Numbered from the stretch's first letter, positions 29,738 through 38,318 are shown. The stretch: 64,000 bases of DNA from Actinomadura oligospora ATCC 43269 (GCF_000518265.1 NZ_JADG01000007.1:372001-436000); one strand, 5' to 3'. Numbers and translations are program-made. Notes: generated by a model from the sequence alone, not told the origin.

Positions 29738-29814
29738 GGGCGTATAGCTCAGTCGGTTAGAGCGCATCCCTGATAAGGATGAGGCCCCAGGTTCAAGTCC
29801 TGGTACGCCCACCA
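29738..29814 (+). tRNA. tRNA-Ile (anticodon GAT)
   Basis: The acceptor stem GGGCGTA (29738-29744) pairs with TACGCCC (29804-29810). The D-loop is AGCTCAGTCGGTTAGAGC, the anticodon stem CATCC/GGATG holds loop CTGATAA with GAT at 29772-29774, and the T-arm is GTTCAAGTCC. A discriminator A and an encoded CCA complete the gene. Isoleucine tRNA after gyrA is the standard actinobacterial order. No tRNA-Ala follows in the next 500 bp, where it often would; an integrase remnant lies there instead. Confidence 0.97.
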
Positions 29815-29816
29815 GT

Positions 29817-29847
29817 CGAAACCCGTCGGATCATCGGCGGGGTTTCG
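29817..29847 (+). terminator. hairpin after tRNA-Ile
   Basis: CGAAACCC (29817-29824) pairs with GGGTTTCG (29840-29847), a simple hairpin 3 bp beyond the tRNA CCA end. It is a likely tRNA terminator. Confidence 0.55.
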
Positions 29848-29885
29848 CATTGAGTGGGGGAATAGTGGAGATCATTTCCCCAATG

Positions 29886-30330
29886 TCACCCGGCCCTCGC
29901 GATTTCGACCACTGAGCCCTTCGGGCGCGCGGCCGCCTGGTGCTCGCGCAGCAGCCGGTCCAGCAGCGGGACGGCCGACCCGGACTGATCGCCGCCCGCG
30001 CGCTCAGCGACTCCCTCCAGCGCCGCTGGAGCCTGGTCAGGATGGCCTGGCGCATGTCCTCGGACACGTGCGAGTACCGCCCATCGTGTGCCCGAGGCGC
30101 TCGAACTGCGCGATCTCCGGAATGTGGTCCTCCAGCATCCACGGCTTGTGGCTGTGCCGCAGATCGTGAAGCCGGATGCGCTGAAGGTTCGCGTCCTCAG
30201 TGATCCGCTCGAAGGCCGCTCGAAGGCACCGGAAGCCCGCTCGAAGGCCCGCGCGAGGTTGTGCGGCTTGATCGGACGCCCCGTGCCAGAGTCGGCCACA
30301 GGCTCTCGACCGTCCAGCCGCACATGGTGA
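29886..30330 (-). pseudogene. decayed tyrosine recombinase (integrase), C-terminal part
   Basis: Minus-strand reading recovers the tyrosine-recombinase catalytic region in pieces. 'KPHNLARAFERASGAF' is in one frame, 'IRLHDLRHSHKPWMLEDHIP' with 'IAQFERLGHTMG' (box II HxxR and the G-H) in a second, 'RYSHVSEDMRQAILTRLQRR' with the nucleophile Tyr in a third, and 'SAVPLLDRLLREHQAAARPK' back in the first. At least two or three frameshifts separate them, so no active enzyme is made. The gene points at tRNA-Ile, the usual layout of an integrative element that used the tRNA 3' end as attB. The N-terminal part and the rest of the element are not recognisable. Confidence 0.82.
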
Positions 30331-30369
30331 TCATGATCTGATCGCGTGGGCCATGCGCGGCTGGGGTGA

Positions 30370-31500
30370 TCACTTCGCGGGGCAGAACAGCGATCTGAGG
30401 GTGTTGGTGATGCGGGACGGCACGGTGCCGCGCTCAGCGTTGTCCATGGCCAGGGTCAGGGACACGGCGAACTGCAGGCGGCCGTCGGATGAGGTGAGGG
30501 TCGCGGCGGTGAAGCCAGGGGCGCTGCCTCCGCCCCCGGCGGCGAACTCGGGGTTGCCGGAGCACGGGCCGCCCGCGGGCGGTGACGGCTGGCCGGGCGG
30601 CGGATCGGTGATCACTCTGGTCAGGGACGCCGGTAGCAGCCTGCCCTGGCGGAAGGCGCGCTGGAAGACGCTCATCTCGCGCGCGGTGGAGATCACGCCT
30701 CCGGCGCCGAGCATGGTGGTGGCGTTGATCTTGTCGACATCGCGTACCGCACCCGTCTCGTCCAGGGCGTAGCCGTGCCCGTGCGGGCCCTTGATGCCCT
30801 CGGTCGCCTTCGTGGGCAGGTAGGTGTGGCGCATGCCGAGCGGGGCGAAGAGCCTCCGGTTGAGTTCGGCCGCCAGTGACCGTCCGGACAGTTTCTCGAT
30901 GATCATGCCGAGGAGGATGTAGTTGGTGTTGGAGTAGTTGAAGGTCCCGATCTCCCCGGGCCGGGTGTGCTTGCGCGAGGCCGCCAGCAGGTCGGCCGGG
31001 CGGTAGTCACGCGTGGGGTCGGAGGTGTCCGGGCCGATGTAGTCGGGGATGCCCGAGGTCAGCTGGATCAGGTTGCGTACCGTGATCTCGTCGGCCCGCT
31101 CCACCAGGTCCTTTTCCGCGACCTCCGGCAGGATCTCGCTGAGTTTGTCGTCCAGGCTCAGCTTGCCTTCCTTGACCAGTTGCAGCACCACGGCGGCGGT
31201 CATGGTCTTGGTCTGAGAGCCGATCCGGTAGCGGGCGGTGGACGGGATCGCGCCACCCTTGCCGTCGAGCAGGCGGGACCCGGCCGATCCCTTCCCGACC
31301 CGCTTGCCGTCCACGTACACCTCGCCGATGGCGCCCACCACGTGGCCCGACTTCACCAGGTCTTCCATCGCCTTCTGCACGTCCCCGACCTTGACGGGGA
31401 CGGCAGCCGTTGAGGCGGTGCCGGGCGGGGCCGCGCTCAAGACCAGCGCGGCGCACGCCAGTGCCGCTACGCCGGTGAACGTCGCTCGACGTCGAATCAC
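30370..31500 (-). CDS. secreted serine hydrolase, beta-lactamase/D-Ala-D-Ala carboxypeptidase family
   Basis: The 376-residue precursor has a signal peptide ('VAALACAALVLSAAPPGTAS', cleavage near residue 30-34). Its class C beta-lactamase-like domain carries S95-Q-T-K98 (SxxK nucleophile) and Y189-S-N191 (YxN). A Gly-rich 'EFAAGGGGSAPGFTAATL' occupies the third-motif region. Such proteins are carboxypeptidases, esterases or peptidases of the serpin-independent PBP fold; the substrate is not evident. The GTG at 31498-31500 is preceded by GAGGGA. Confidence 0.85.
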   Translation of the reverse strand: MIRRRATFTGVAALACAALVLSAAPPGTASTAAVPVKVGDVQKAMEDLVKSGHVVGAIGEVYVDGKRVGKGSAGSRLLDGKGGAIPSTARYRIGSQTKTMTAAVVLQLVKEGKLSLDDKLSEILPEVAEKDLVERADEITVRNLIQLTSGIPDYIGPDTSDPTRDYRPADLLAASRKHTRPGEIGTFNYSNTNYILLGMIIEKLSGRSLAAELNRRLFAPLGMRHTYLPTKATEGIKGPHGHGYALDETGAVRDVDKINATTMLGAGGVISTAREMSVFQRAFRQGRLLPASLTRVITDPPPGQPSPPAGGPCSGNPEFAAGGGGSAPGFTAATLTSSDGRLQFAVSLTLAMDNAERGTVPSRITNTLRSLFCPAK

Positions 31501-31917
31501 GAAGTCTCCCTCTTCAGGTCCGAATGCTCGGCTGTCGAGCCACAAGTTCTAACGAGGGAGGTGTTTCCTCGGCGTAACCAGCGCAGGGCCAGGCCAGAGC
31601 GCAGGCGCCAGCTGTGCTTCACCTGGGCCTTGCCGAATTTGGCCGTTTGAGATCAAGGGCGACGGCGTCGCTCGCGCCGGTTGGCGCGGCCCGCCGCCGG
31701 GGCGGCCCGCCGCCAGCGCGGCCGGAGCGTGCGGCGTGGGCGCCGGGTGCAGGACTGTGGCTGCGGGCCGTGCGTGAAGAGGGGTGTTCTGACCAGGGGA
31801 TATTTGTCTCGGGTTGGTGCTGGTGCCATTCATGGTCAGTGGGAGTCGACTGTGAGGGCATTTTTCTCTGGGTTGATTTCTGGGGATTGCAGCAGTTTGT
31901 CGGTGGGGGTGTCTAGT
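31501..31917. other. intergenic region before the TIGR02996/LRR operon
   Basis: About 415 bp with no convincing gene. The second half (about 31830-31900) is less GC-rich than its surroundings and probably holds the promoter of the downstream operon. No hairpin or repeat stands out. Confidence 0.4.
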
Positions 31918-32841
31918 GTGCCGGGGGTGGAAATTGAGGCGGTTGAGCGGAGGCTGCGGGAGGATCCCGGTGATCTGGCCTCGTGGGATGTGTACGGGGA
32001 GTGGCTGCGGGAGCGGGGGGACGCGCGCGGGGAGGTGATCCTGCTCGAGCGGCGGCGGGCTCGGGTCAGTCCTCGGCGGCGGGGGCCATTGGATCAGGAG
32101 CTCGCGGCGCTGGAGAAGCGGCACCGGAGCGGCTGGGACGCGGGGTTGCCCGAAGGGGCGACCGTGGTCGAGCGGCGGTTCGGGTTCGCGGCGCGGGTCT
32201 CGATCGAGTGGTCCGATGACGCGCCTGTGGCGATCGAGCAGGTGTTGCGGTCGCCGTTCGTGACGGCCCTGCGGATCCGGTCGCCGGAGGGCCGGGAGGA
32301 CTACTGGGACGAGGACGAGGGGCGCGACGAGGACGGTGAGCCCCTTCCGGCCACGTTCGTGGAGACGGGCGGGCTGGCGACGCTGAACACCGCGCGTCTC
32401 GCCGAACTCGACCTGTCGTACCTGCGCATCGGCGCGCTCGGCGCGCGGACGCTCGCCGTGTCGAGCCTGGTCCGGGGGGACGTTCCCGGCGGGCGGCTCG
32501 AGGTGCTCGACCTGCGGTATTGCGAGATCGGGAACTCGGGATTGAGGGCGCTCGGCGAGTCCTCGGCGTTCAACGGCGTCCGTCGGCTGCACCTTCAGCG
32601 GAACTCCGTCACGGCGGACGGCATCGCCGGACTCCATCGCTTCGAGAGGCTCACCGAGCTCGACCTTCGTTACAACCAGATCGGCGCGGAGGGGGTGCGG
32701 ACGCTGCTCGAGGCGCCGTTCGCCGGCTCGCTCCGGCGGCTGCTGCTGCACCGCGCCGACGTCGGATCCGACGGCGCGAAGCTGCTCGCGCACGCCCCCC
32801 AGCTCCCACCCGCGCTACGCGTCATCTGGAGGTGCCCATGA
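31918..32841 (+). CDS. TIGR02996-domain protein with leucine-rich repeats
   Basis: The 307-residue protein starts with a TIGR02996 'repeat-companion' domain ('VERRLREDPGDLASWDVYGE' then 'WLRERGDARGEVILL'). After an acidic middle come four to five leucine-rich repeats ('RLAELDLSYLRIGALGARTL', 'RLEVLDLRYCEIGNSGLRAL', 'VRRLHLQRNSVTADGIAGL', 'LTELDLRYNQIGAEGVRTL'). LRRs act as binding platforms; TIGR02996 proteins are common in multicellular bacteria and often sit in conflict or signalling loci. The GTG at 31918 has GGGGGTG seven bases upstream; 31927 is an alternative. Its stop overlaps the next start by four bases (ATGA), so they are translationally coupled. Confidence 0.82.
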   Translation: MPGVEIEAVERRLREDPGDLASWDVYGEWLRERGDARGEVILLERRRARVSPRRRGPLDQELAALEKRHRSGWDAGLPEGATVVERRFGFAARVSIEWSDDAPVAIEQVLRSPFVTALRIRSPEGREDYWDEDEGRDEDGEPLPATFVETGGLATLNTARLAELDLSYLRIGALGARTLAVSSLVRGDVPGGRLEVLDLRYCEIGNSGLRALGESSAFNGVRRLHLQRNSVTADGIAGLHRFERLTELDLRYNQIGAEGVRTLLEAPFAGSLRRLLLHRADVGSDGAKLLAHAPQLPPALRVIWRCP

Positions 32842-34772
32842 GCATCGAGTTGCGTGACCGGTTCTTCGCCCTGTCGGCGGGGACCGCCCTTGAGGAGGAG
32901 GCCGTCCGGTACCGGGCGGAGGTCGACGCGACCGTCGGCGAGGCCACGGCGACGATCGACGGGCTCGCGGTGTCCTGGTACCCGACGTCCCGGTTCAAGG
33001 CGGTGCGGTACGTCGAGGCCGAACTGCTCGACGAGGAGGTGCGCGAGCTCTTCGCCCGCCCGATCGAGGACGCGCAGTACCTCGCCGCGGTCTTCGTCGA
33101 TCCGCACGAGCTGTCGTTCCGGACGTTCGAGAACATCCTTCCGCTCGACCGGCTGTTCATGGACGTCCCGCTGGAGTTCGAGCTGGACGGTCCGAAGGAG
33201 TTCGCCGAGGGCGCGTTCTCGTTCTCGATGCGCCTCCCGGACGCCACCCGCGCCTGCTTGGAGGGGCTCGACTCGCTGGGGCTGTACGTGCCGCCGCTGA
33301 ACTCCGGGTCCCGGGGCGGGGAGCGGTTCATCTTCCATTCGGCGTTGCTCGCCGAGGCCCTCGCGCCCGCGGTGGCCAAGGCGATGCCCGAGGCGTCCAT
33401 GGACGGGTTCTCGCACGTCAACCCGGTGTTCCGGTGCAATCGCTTCGAGCCCGGCGACGCCAACTTCCACCGCCACCGCGACACCCCGTACCGGGACCTC
33501 TCGCGGAAGCACGTGTCGCGGTACACGGTCCTGCTGTACCTCAGCGGCGGGTCGGGAGCCGGTCAGCCCGTCCTCGATCTCGACGGAGGCGGTGCGCTCA
33601 CCGAGATTCCGGCGCTGACCTGCGTCATCTTCGACCAGCGGTACGAGCACGAGGGCGCGCCCTACCGGGACGGACGCAAGATCTTCCTGCGCACCGAGCT
33701 GGTGTTCGCCGAGGCCGGGCTCACGGACGACCCGGAGATCGGCGCGCTGTTCAGCAAGGCGACCTACCTGACCGGCGAGAGCGTCTTCGCCCCCGAGCTC
33801 GCTCGGCACGCCGACGCCTACTACAACCAGGTCGCCGCCGCGCACTGGAACGGTCTCGCGCCGAGCGACGCGGGCAGCGAGCCGTTCCTGCACAAGCGGT
33901 TCCGTGGCGTGGAGTTCGTCGCGAACGGCTACGACTTCTGGTTCGCCAAGGGCGACGACCTCACGGCCGCCGAGTGCGCCGCGATCACCCTGCTCGACTA
34001 CTTCAACTGCAAGGTCGGCGACACCGCGTTCCGCGACCTGTGCGAGTCGGAGCCGATCGAGGCCGAGGACGCCGGGTGGGTTCCGGGGTTCCTGGCCGAG
34101 CGGCGCAGCGAGTCGGCCGTCCTGCCGTTCGACAAGTCCCTGCTGTTCCCCGAGCCGGAGGAGGCGGACGACCAGCGCGAGCCCTGCTGCTCGTTCCACA
34201 CGGGCGGTGTGTCGAACTACGAGATGACGCGCATGGAGGACTGCACGACCCACTACGTCCAGGCTCAGGGCAAGGCGAAGGCGAAGGTCATGCCCGCGCC
34301 GATCCTGCTGCTCGGCGAGGAGGTCGTCCTCGCGCCCGACCGGTTCGTCGTCGAGGGCAACCTCATCCACGTCCTCGGTGAGAAGGCGATGGAGCCGGTG
34401 AACTTCGCGGCCTGCCAAGGTCCCGGAATCGAGGGGAAGGACTTCGTCGCCACCGAGACCGTCGTCGGGACGCTCGACTTCCTCGTCCCCCCGATCCTGT
34501 TCGCCGAGACCGCCGACCACTTCCACCTGCGGTTCGACTTCTTCCGCAACTCCTGGACGGTCGAGCACGAGCAGTCCTCGGTCGACATTCCGATGATCAA
34601 GGACCTCGAGGAGGACGACCTCTACTGGGACGAGGACGAGGAGTGGGATGAGGACGACGAGTGGGACGAGGAGGAAGAGGACGACGAGGGCGAGGACGAG
34701 GGCGACGAGGCTGAAGACGACGAGGATGATGGCAAGAAGGACGAGAAGCCGCAGGTGACGCCCGTCCTCTAG
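32838..34772 (+). CDS. 2-oxoglutarate/Fe(II)-dependent oxygenase-like protein with acidic tail
   Basis: The 644-residue protein contains, at about residues 190-295, a prolyl-hydroxylase-like double-stranded beta-helix. The metal triad is H213-R-D215 ('NFHRHRDTPY') and H271 ('RYEHEGAPY'), and R280 or R285 could bind 2-oxoglutarate. The first 190 residues and residues 300-600 form further regions that I do not recognise. The last 50 residues are almost entirely Asp/Glu with Trp. The enzyme may hydroxylate a protein or peptide; its coupled LRR partner could deliver the substrate. It ends on a CTAG shared with the convergent ATPase gene. Confidence 0.75.
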   Translation: MSIELRDRFFALSAGTALEEEAVRYRAEVDATVGEATATIDGLAVSWYPTSRFKAVRYVEAELLDEEVRELFARPIEDAQYLAAVFVDPHELSFRTFENILPLDRLFMDVPLEFELDGPKEFAEGAFSFSMRLPDATRACLEGLDSLGLYVPPLNSGSRGGERFIFHSALLAEALAPAVAKAMPEASMDGFSHVNPVFRCNRFEPGDANFHRHRDTPYRDLSRKHVSRYTVLLYLSGGSGAGQPVLDLDGGGALTEIPALTCVIFDQRYEHEGAPYRDGRKIFLRTELVFAEAGLTDDPEIGALFSKATYLTGESVFAPELARHADAYYNQVAAAHWNGLAPSDAGSEPFLHKRFRGVEFVANGYDFWFAKGDDLTAAECAAITLLDYFNCKVGDTAFRDLCESEPIEAEDAGWVPGFLAERRSESAVLPFDKSLLFPEPEEADDQREPCCSFHTGGVSNYEMTRMEDCTTHYVQAQGKAKAKVMPAPILLLGEEVVLAPDRFVVEGNLIHVLGEKAMEPVNFAACQGPGIEGKDFVATETVVGTLDFLVPPILFAETADHFHLRFDFFRNSWTVEHEQSSVDIPMIKDLEEDDLYWDEDEEWDEDDEWDEEEEDDEGEDEGDEAEDDEDDGKKDEKPQVTPVL

Positions 34773-36715
34773 CCCTGGTCGGCGGTGGCGAGCTCGGCCA
34801 TCCGGCCGAGGGCCGACACCCAGAACCGCTGCCGTTCCGGCGTCTGCCCGACGAGGTAGGTGGCCCGCAGCTTCGGAGGAAGGTACCGGAGCAGGCGGGC
34901 CACCGCGTCGAGGTTCCGTTCCAGCTGGGACACCTCGGCGTTGGAGAACACCTGGTGCACCAGGTCGGTGTCGTCGGTGCCCTCGGCGGAGGTCTCGGCC
35001 GCGGCGGACAGCCGGGCCTCCCAGCCGGGCAGGTCGCCCGCGAGCTCGGCGAGCCCGGTCTTGCGCATCCCGGCGAGACGGGCCTCCAGCGCGGTCAGCG
35101 GCACCGGCGCGAACTCGCCCTCGCCGAGGTAGATCAGGCCGGACTGGAGCGGCAGGTCCACGCGGTGCAGCTTGATCAGCCGCTCGAGGGTGCGCTTGGT
35201 GACCCAGTCGCGGCCCTCGTCGTCGATGTCGTTCTTCCACCACTCCAGGACGGTCTCGGCCGTCTCGCCGTACGTCGAGATCAGCCACTCGTTGGCCGGG
35301 ATGTCGTCCGGATGCACCTCGTAGCTGATCGTGAAGCGGGTGGCCTGCGCGACGTTGTTGCTGCTCACCTGCATCTTGCGGCCCAGGTGGTACGGCGGGT
35401 TCTGCAGCGCGACCTGGGCGCGCAGGTTGGGGATGGGACGCCCGGCGAGCGTCCACTCCTGCGTGACCTCCATCAGCTTGGCGAACGTCGCCTTGTCCTT
35501 CGGGCGGTTGTACTCGTCCCAGACCAGGACCTTGGGGGCCGGGTCGAGCAGCGACCGGGTGAGGATCGCGTCGAGCGAGCCCTCCGGGGACGGCACGGGG
35601 ACGCACAGGTCCTCGACGTTGGTGACGGGCAACGAGAAGTAGACCGGCGGACGGCCCGTCTCCTCCCGGGCGATCTGCTTGGTGATCTCGGTCTTGCCGC
35701 ACCCGGGCGGGCCCTGCAGCAGGACGGCCCAGCGGTTCTGCATCGCGGCGCGCAGGATGCGGCGGACCGGGTCGGACACGGTCGCCGGGTTGCCCGCCCC
35801 GACCGCCTTCGCGATGCCGTCGAGCAGCTCGGAGGTGTGGTCGCGGCCGGGCTTGCCGCCCTTCTTCCGGTCGACCAGGGCGAGGCGGCTGCCGTTCAGC
35901 AGCGGCAGCCCCCAGGCCAGCGGGAACCCGGCGCGGGCGCAGTCGAGGACGTGCTGCAGGGTGCGCGGCGAGAACAGGTGACGCAGGTGCGGGCTGAGCG
36001 AGGCCCACTGGCGGAACACCTCGTGCAGGTCCCAGTCGGGGTAGCGCTCGGCGAGCGCGCGCCGCCAGGCGGTGTCGTTCGCGGTGAGCCGGAGCGTGAC
36101 CATCCGGTCGAGGATCGCCAGGTCGGAGCGGCGCGCGCTGGTCTCGGCCGTCGACTCGTTGTCGGTGAGGAAGACCCCGACGCAGCCCAGTTCGCGCAGG
36201 TCGTACTCGCCGAGGCTCCAGTCGCAGGCGATCTGCATGAGCTGCGACTGGACGGTGCTGCCCGCCTGCAGCGAGTCGTCGATGAGCAGGACGAACGGAC
36301 GTCCCGGGACCAGTTGCCGCATGACGAGCTGGCGCAGCGCGAGCTCTCCGCTGCGCTCGTCGCGGACCGGCGCGTTGACCAGCAGGTCGTCCGGCGTGAG
36401 GTTGGCCGCGGGGATGACGACCAGTTCGGTGCCGGGGTACCGCGCCGGGATGTAGGAGACGAACGTGGAGGTCTTCCCGATGCCGTGCTCGCCGAAGATC
36501 TGCCCGGTCTGCCCGGTCTCGATCACCGCGTCGATGAACTTCTCGAGCTTGGCGGTGGGGCCGTTCTCCGGCGGGTCCGGGAAGGTGGCGGTGGGACGCC
36601 ACTGGCGCTCGTCCCGGTCGTTCCGGTCGTCGCGCTCGCTCCGGTCGGTCCGGTCGGTTCGCGGGGGACGGCTCTGCGTCGGCGCGGTGGGCACGGGTGT
36701 GTTCTCCTCCGTCAT
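34769..36715 (-). CDS. tandem AAA+ (MoxR-like) ATPase
   Basis: The 648-residue protein has a charged Arg/Asp-rich N-terminus and then two P-loop modules. Module 1 has Walker A G75-E-H-G-I-G-K-T and Walker B 'FVLLIDDS' (about 141-148). Module 2 has Walker A G335-P-P-G-C-G-K-T and Walker B 'KVLVWDEYNRP' (395-405). The arrangement with a VWA partner is that of MoxR-type ATPases, which remodel protein complexes much like chelatases. The ATG at 36713-36715 overlaps the stop of the VWA gene by four bases, so the two subunits are co-produced. Residues 450-648 are a helical C-terminal region without clear family. Confidence 0.85.
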   Translation of the reverse strand: MTEENTPVPTAPTQSRPPRTDRTDRSERDDRNDRDERQWRPTATFPDPPENGPTAKLEKFIDAVIETGQTGQIFGEHGIGKTSTFVSYIPARYPGTELVVIPAANLTPDDLLVNAPVRDERSGELALRQLVMRQLVPGRPFVLLIDDSLQAGSTVQSQLMQIACDWSLGEYDLRELGCVGVFLTDNESTAETSARRSDLAILDRMVTLRLTANDTAWRRALAERYPDWDLHEVFRQWASLSPHLRHLFSPRTLQHVLDCARAGFPLAWGLPLLNGSRLALVDRKKGGKPGRDHTSELLDGIAKAVGAGNPATVSDPVRRILRAAMQNRWAVLLQGPPGCGKTEITKQIAREETGRPPVYFSLPVTNVEDLCVPVPSPEGSLDAILTRSLLDPAPKVLVWDEYNRPKDKATFAKLMEVTQEWTLAGRPIPNLRAQVALQNPPYHLGRKMQVSSNNVAQATRFTISYEVHPDDIPANEWLISTYGETAETVLEWWKNDIDDEGRDWVTKRTLERLIKLHRVDLPLQSGLIYLGEGEFAPVPLTALEARLAGMRKTGLAELAGDLPGWEARLSAAAETSAEGTDDTDLVHQVFSNAEVSQLERNLDAVARLLRYLPPKLRATYLVGQTPERQRFWVSALGRMAELATADQG

Positions 36716-38211
36716 CGTCCGGACGTGACCCGGTGGCAGGCCATGGGGGGATGGTGGCGTTCGGGCCAGTCGTCGCCGCCGTCGGTGATCAGCCAGATCC
36801 ACCGGTCGGGCTCCCTGGGGGTGACGGGCGGCGCGTAGCCGTCGGTCACCATGATGATCGCGTCGGGCTCGACGTCGAGGGGTTTCCCCCCGACCTCCAG
36901 CCGGCCCTCGGCGTAGTCGACGACGTTCTGGAAGTTGGTGCCGCCCCCGCCGAACACCCGCTCACCTGCGACGAAGGGCATCACGACCCCGTCGAAGCTG
37001 AGCCAGTGGGCCTCGACCCCGTCGGTCTGCCCGACGAGCGTGGTCAGCCACTCGACGACCGCGTCGGGCATCGAGCCGGACGTGTCGAACGCGACCAGCA
37101 CGACCTTCGTCCGCTCCGGGCCGCGCCGGGTCAGCATCGGATCGTGGCCGAGGGCCAGCATGATCGCGCCGTGCTTCTTCGGGTAGATGAGGCGCTCGCT
37201 CTCCTGGAGCTTGGAGGCGAGGACGTCGACCAGCCAGCGCTGCCACCAGTCGACGCGGCGGGTGACCGGCGTGGTGCCGCGCAGTTTGTCCAGGCCGAGG
37301 CTGCCCCACATCCGCTCGATCCGGTCGCCGCCGTCGGTGGAGCGGTCGGCCAGGTCGAGGACCTCGCGGCGGGCGGCCTGGTCGCCGCGCAGCGCGGCCT
37401 GGACGACCTCGCGCAGCACCGCCTCGCCGACCTGCTCGACGGTCTCGTCGTCGAGCGGGATCGTCGGCCGGGCCTTGCCGGTGTCGCCGTCGTCGCCGTC
37501 CTCGCCGTCCTCGCCGTTCCCGTCGTGTTCCGAGTCGCCGTGGACGCAGAAGACGAGCTTCGGCGGTTCGAGCGTCCTCATGCGGCGCAGCTCGCTGTAC
37601 ACCGTGAGGTCGGTGTAGCAGAAGTCGTCGTAGGACACGGGCGTGAGGCCCTGCTCGCGCAGGTCGTCCCTGTACTGCTCGTAGACCTCGCGGGGGTCGA
37701 CGCCGACCGGTTCGGGCGGGCCGCCGTCCTTGCCTGGGACGGTGGGCAGGGCGGAGCGTCGGAGGCGGAGCAGCGCGACGTGGTTGATGGCGACCTCGGC
37801 GGCCAGCGTGAACCTCGGATCGCCGCGCAGGACCTCGTCCACGTACAGATGCCGGTGCATGAGGTGCCGCGCCTCGTGGAACAGGACGAACTTGACGCCC
37901 TCGTGGTCGAGTTCGAGGAAGAAGTGCGGGTTGTAGAGCAGGGCGCAGGTGCCGTCGCCGGTGGCGATCACGGCCGCCGTGGGGACCGCGGTGGTCGGGA
38001 TGTGGCGGTGGCACTTGGAGTACAGCCACGACGCGATGGTGCTCTGGCCGATGCCGAAGTCGAGCAGCGCGGCCTCCTTGAGCTGCCGCGCCTTCTCCAC
38101 GACGTCCGGATCGGCCGGTTCCTCCGCCATGAGGCGGCGCAGATCCGACAGCCGGTCGTCGGCGCGCCCCTTGATCGGGGCGAGCTTCCTGGTCGACTCG
38201 CCGTCCGCCAT
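36712..38211 (-). CDS. putative metallopeptidase-like (HEXXH) protein with C-terminal VWA domain
   Basis: The 499-residue protein joins an N-terminal domain bearing H112-E-A-R-H116 ('VLFHEARHLMHRHL'), the DUF2201-type putative metallopeptidase motif, to a C-terminal von Willebrand A-like domain. The MIDAS is D376-T-S378-G-S380 ('VLVAFDTSGSMPDA'), with a further 'MVTDGYAPP'. A very acidic Gly/Asp/Glu linker lies near 225-245. DUF2201 proteins usually pair with a MoxR-like ATPase, as here. Whether the HEXXH is active in proteolysis is unknown. The ATG at 38209-38211 is preferred over an upstream TTG. First gene of the two-gene minus-strand operon. Confidence 0.85.
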   Translation of the reverse strand: MADGESTRKLAPIKGRADDRLSDLRRLMAEEPADPDVVEKARQLKEAALLDFGIGQSTIASWLYSKCHRHIPTTAVPTAAVIATGDGTCALLYNPHFFLELDHEGVKFVLFHEARHLMHRHLYVDEVLRGDPRFTLAAEVAINHVALLRLRRSALPTVPGKDGGPPEPVGVDPREVYEQYRDDLREQGLTPVSYDDFCYTDLTVYSELRRMRTLEPPKLVFCVHGDSEHDGNGEDGEDGDDGDTGKARPTIPLDDETVEQVGEAVLREVVQAALRGDQAARREVLDLADRSTDGGDRIERMWGSLGLDKLRGTTPVTRRVDWWQRWLVDVLASKLQESERLIYPKKHGAIMLALGHDPMLTRRGPERTKVVLVAFDTSGSMPDAVVEWLTTLVGQTDGVEAHWLSFDGVVMPFVAGERVFGGGGTNFQNVVDYAEGRLEVGGKPLDVEPDAIIMVTDGYAPPVTPREPDRWIWLITDGGDDWPERHHPPMACHRVTSGR

Positions 38212-38318
38212 GCGGTGTCCCAACGTGACTCGTCCTGTACTGACGGCATGTCACGTTAGCGGCCCGATCCGACAAACCCGCACGGCCGGGTCATGGGACC
38301 CGGGCTCGTCCAGGGATG

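Noticed and set aside
29815..30369. A functional integrase gene
   Set aside because: The catalytic blocks fall in different frames, so no single intact protein can be made.
32838..34772. Calling the oxygenase a prolyl 4-hydroxylase
   Set aside because: The iron triad fits the superfamily, but most of the protein is unassigned and the substrate is unknown, so only the superfamily is named.
32670..36602. A minus-strand open frame of 1310 codons through the 2OG oxygenase and ATPase region
   Set aside because: It lacks any recognisable domain and is out of frame with the clear AAA+ motifs; the two real genes explain the DNA fully.
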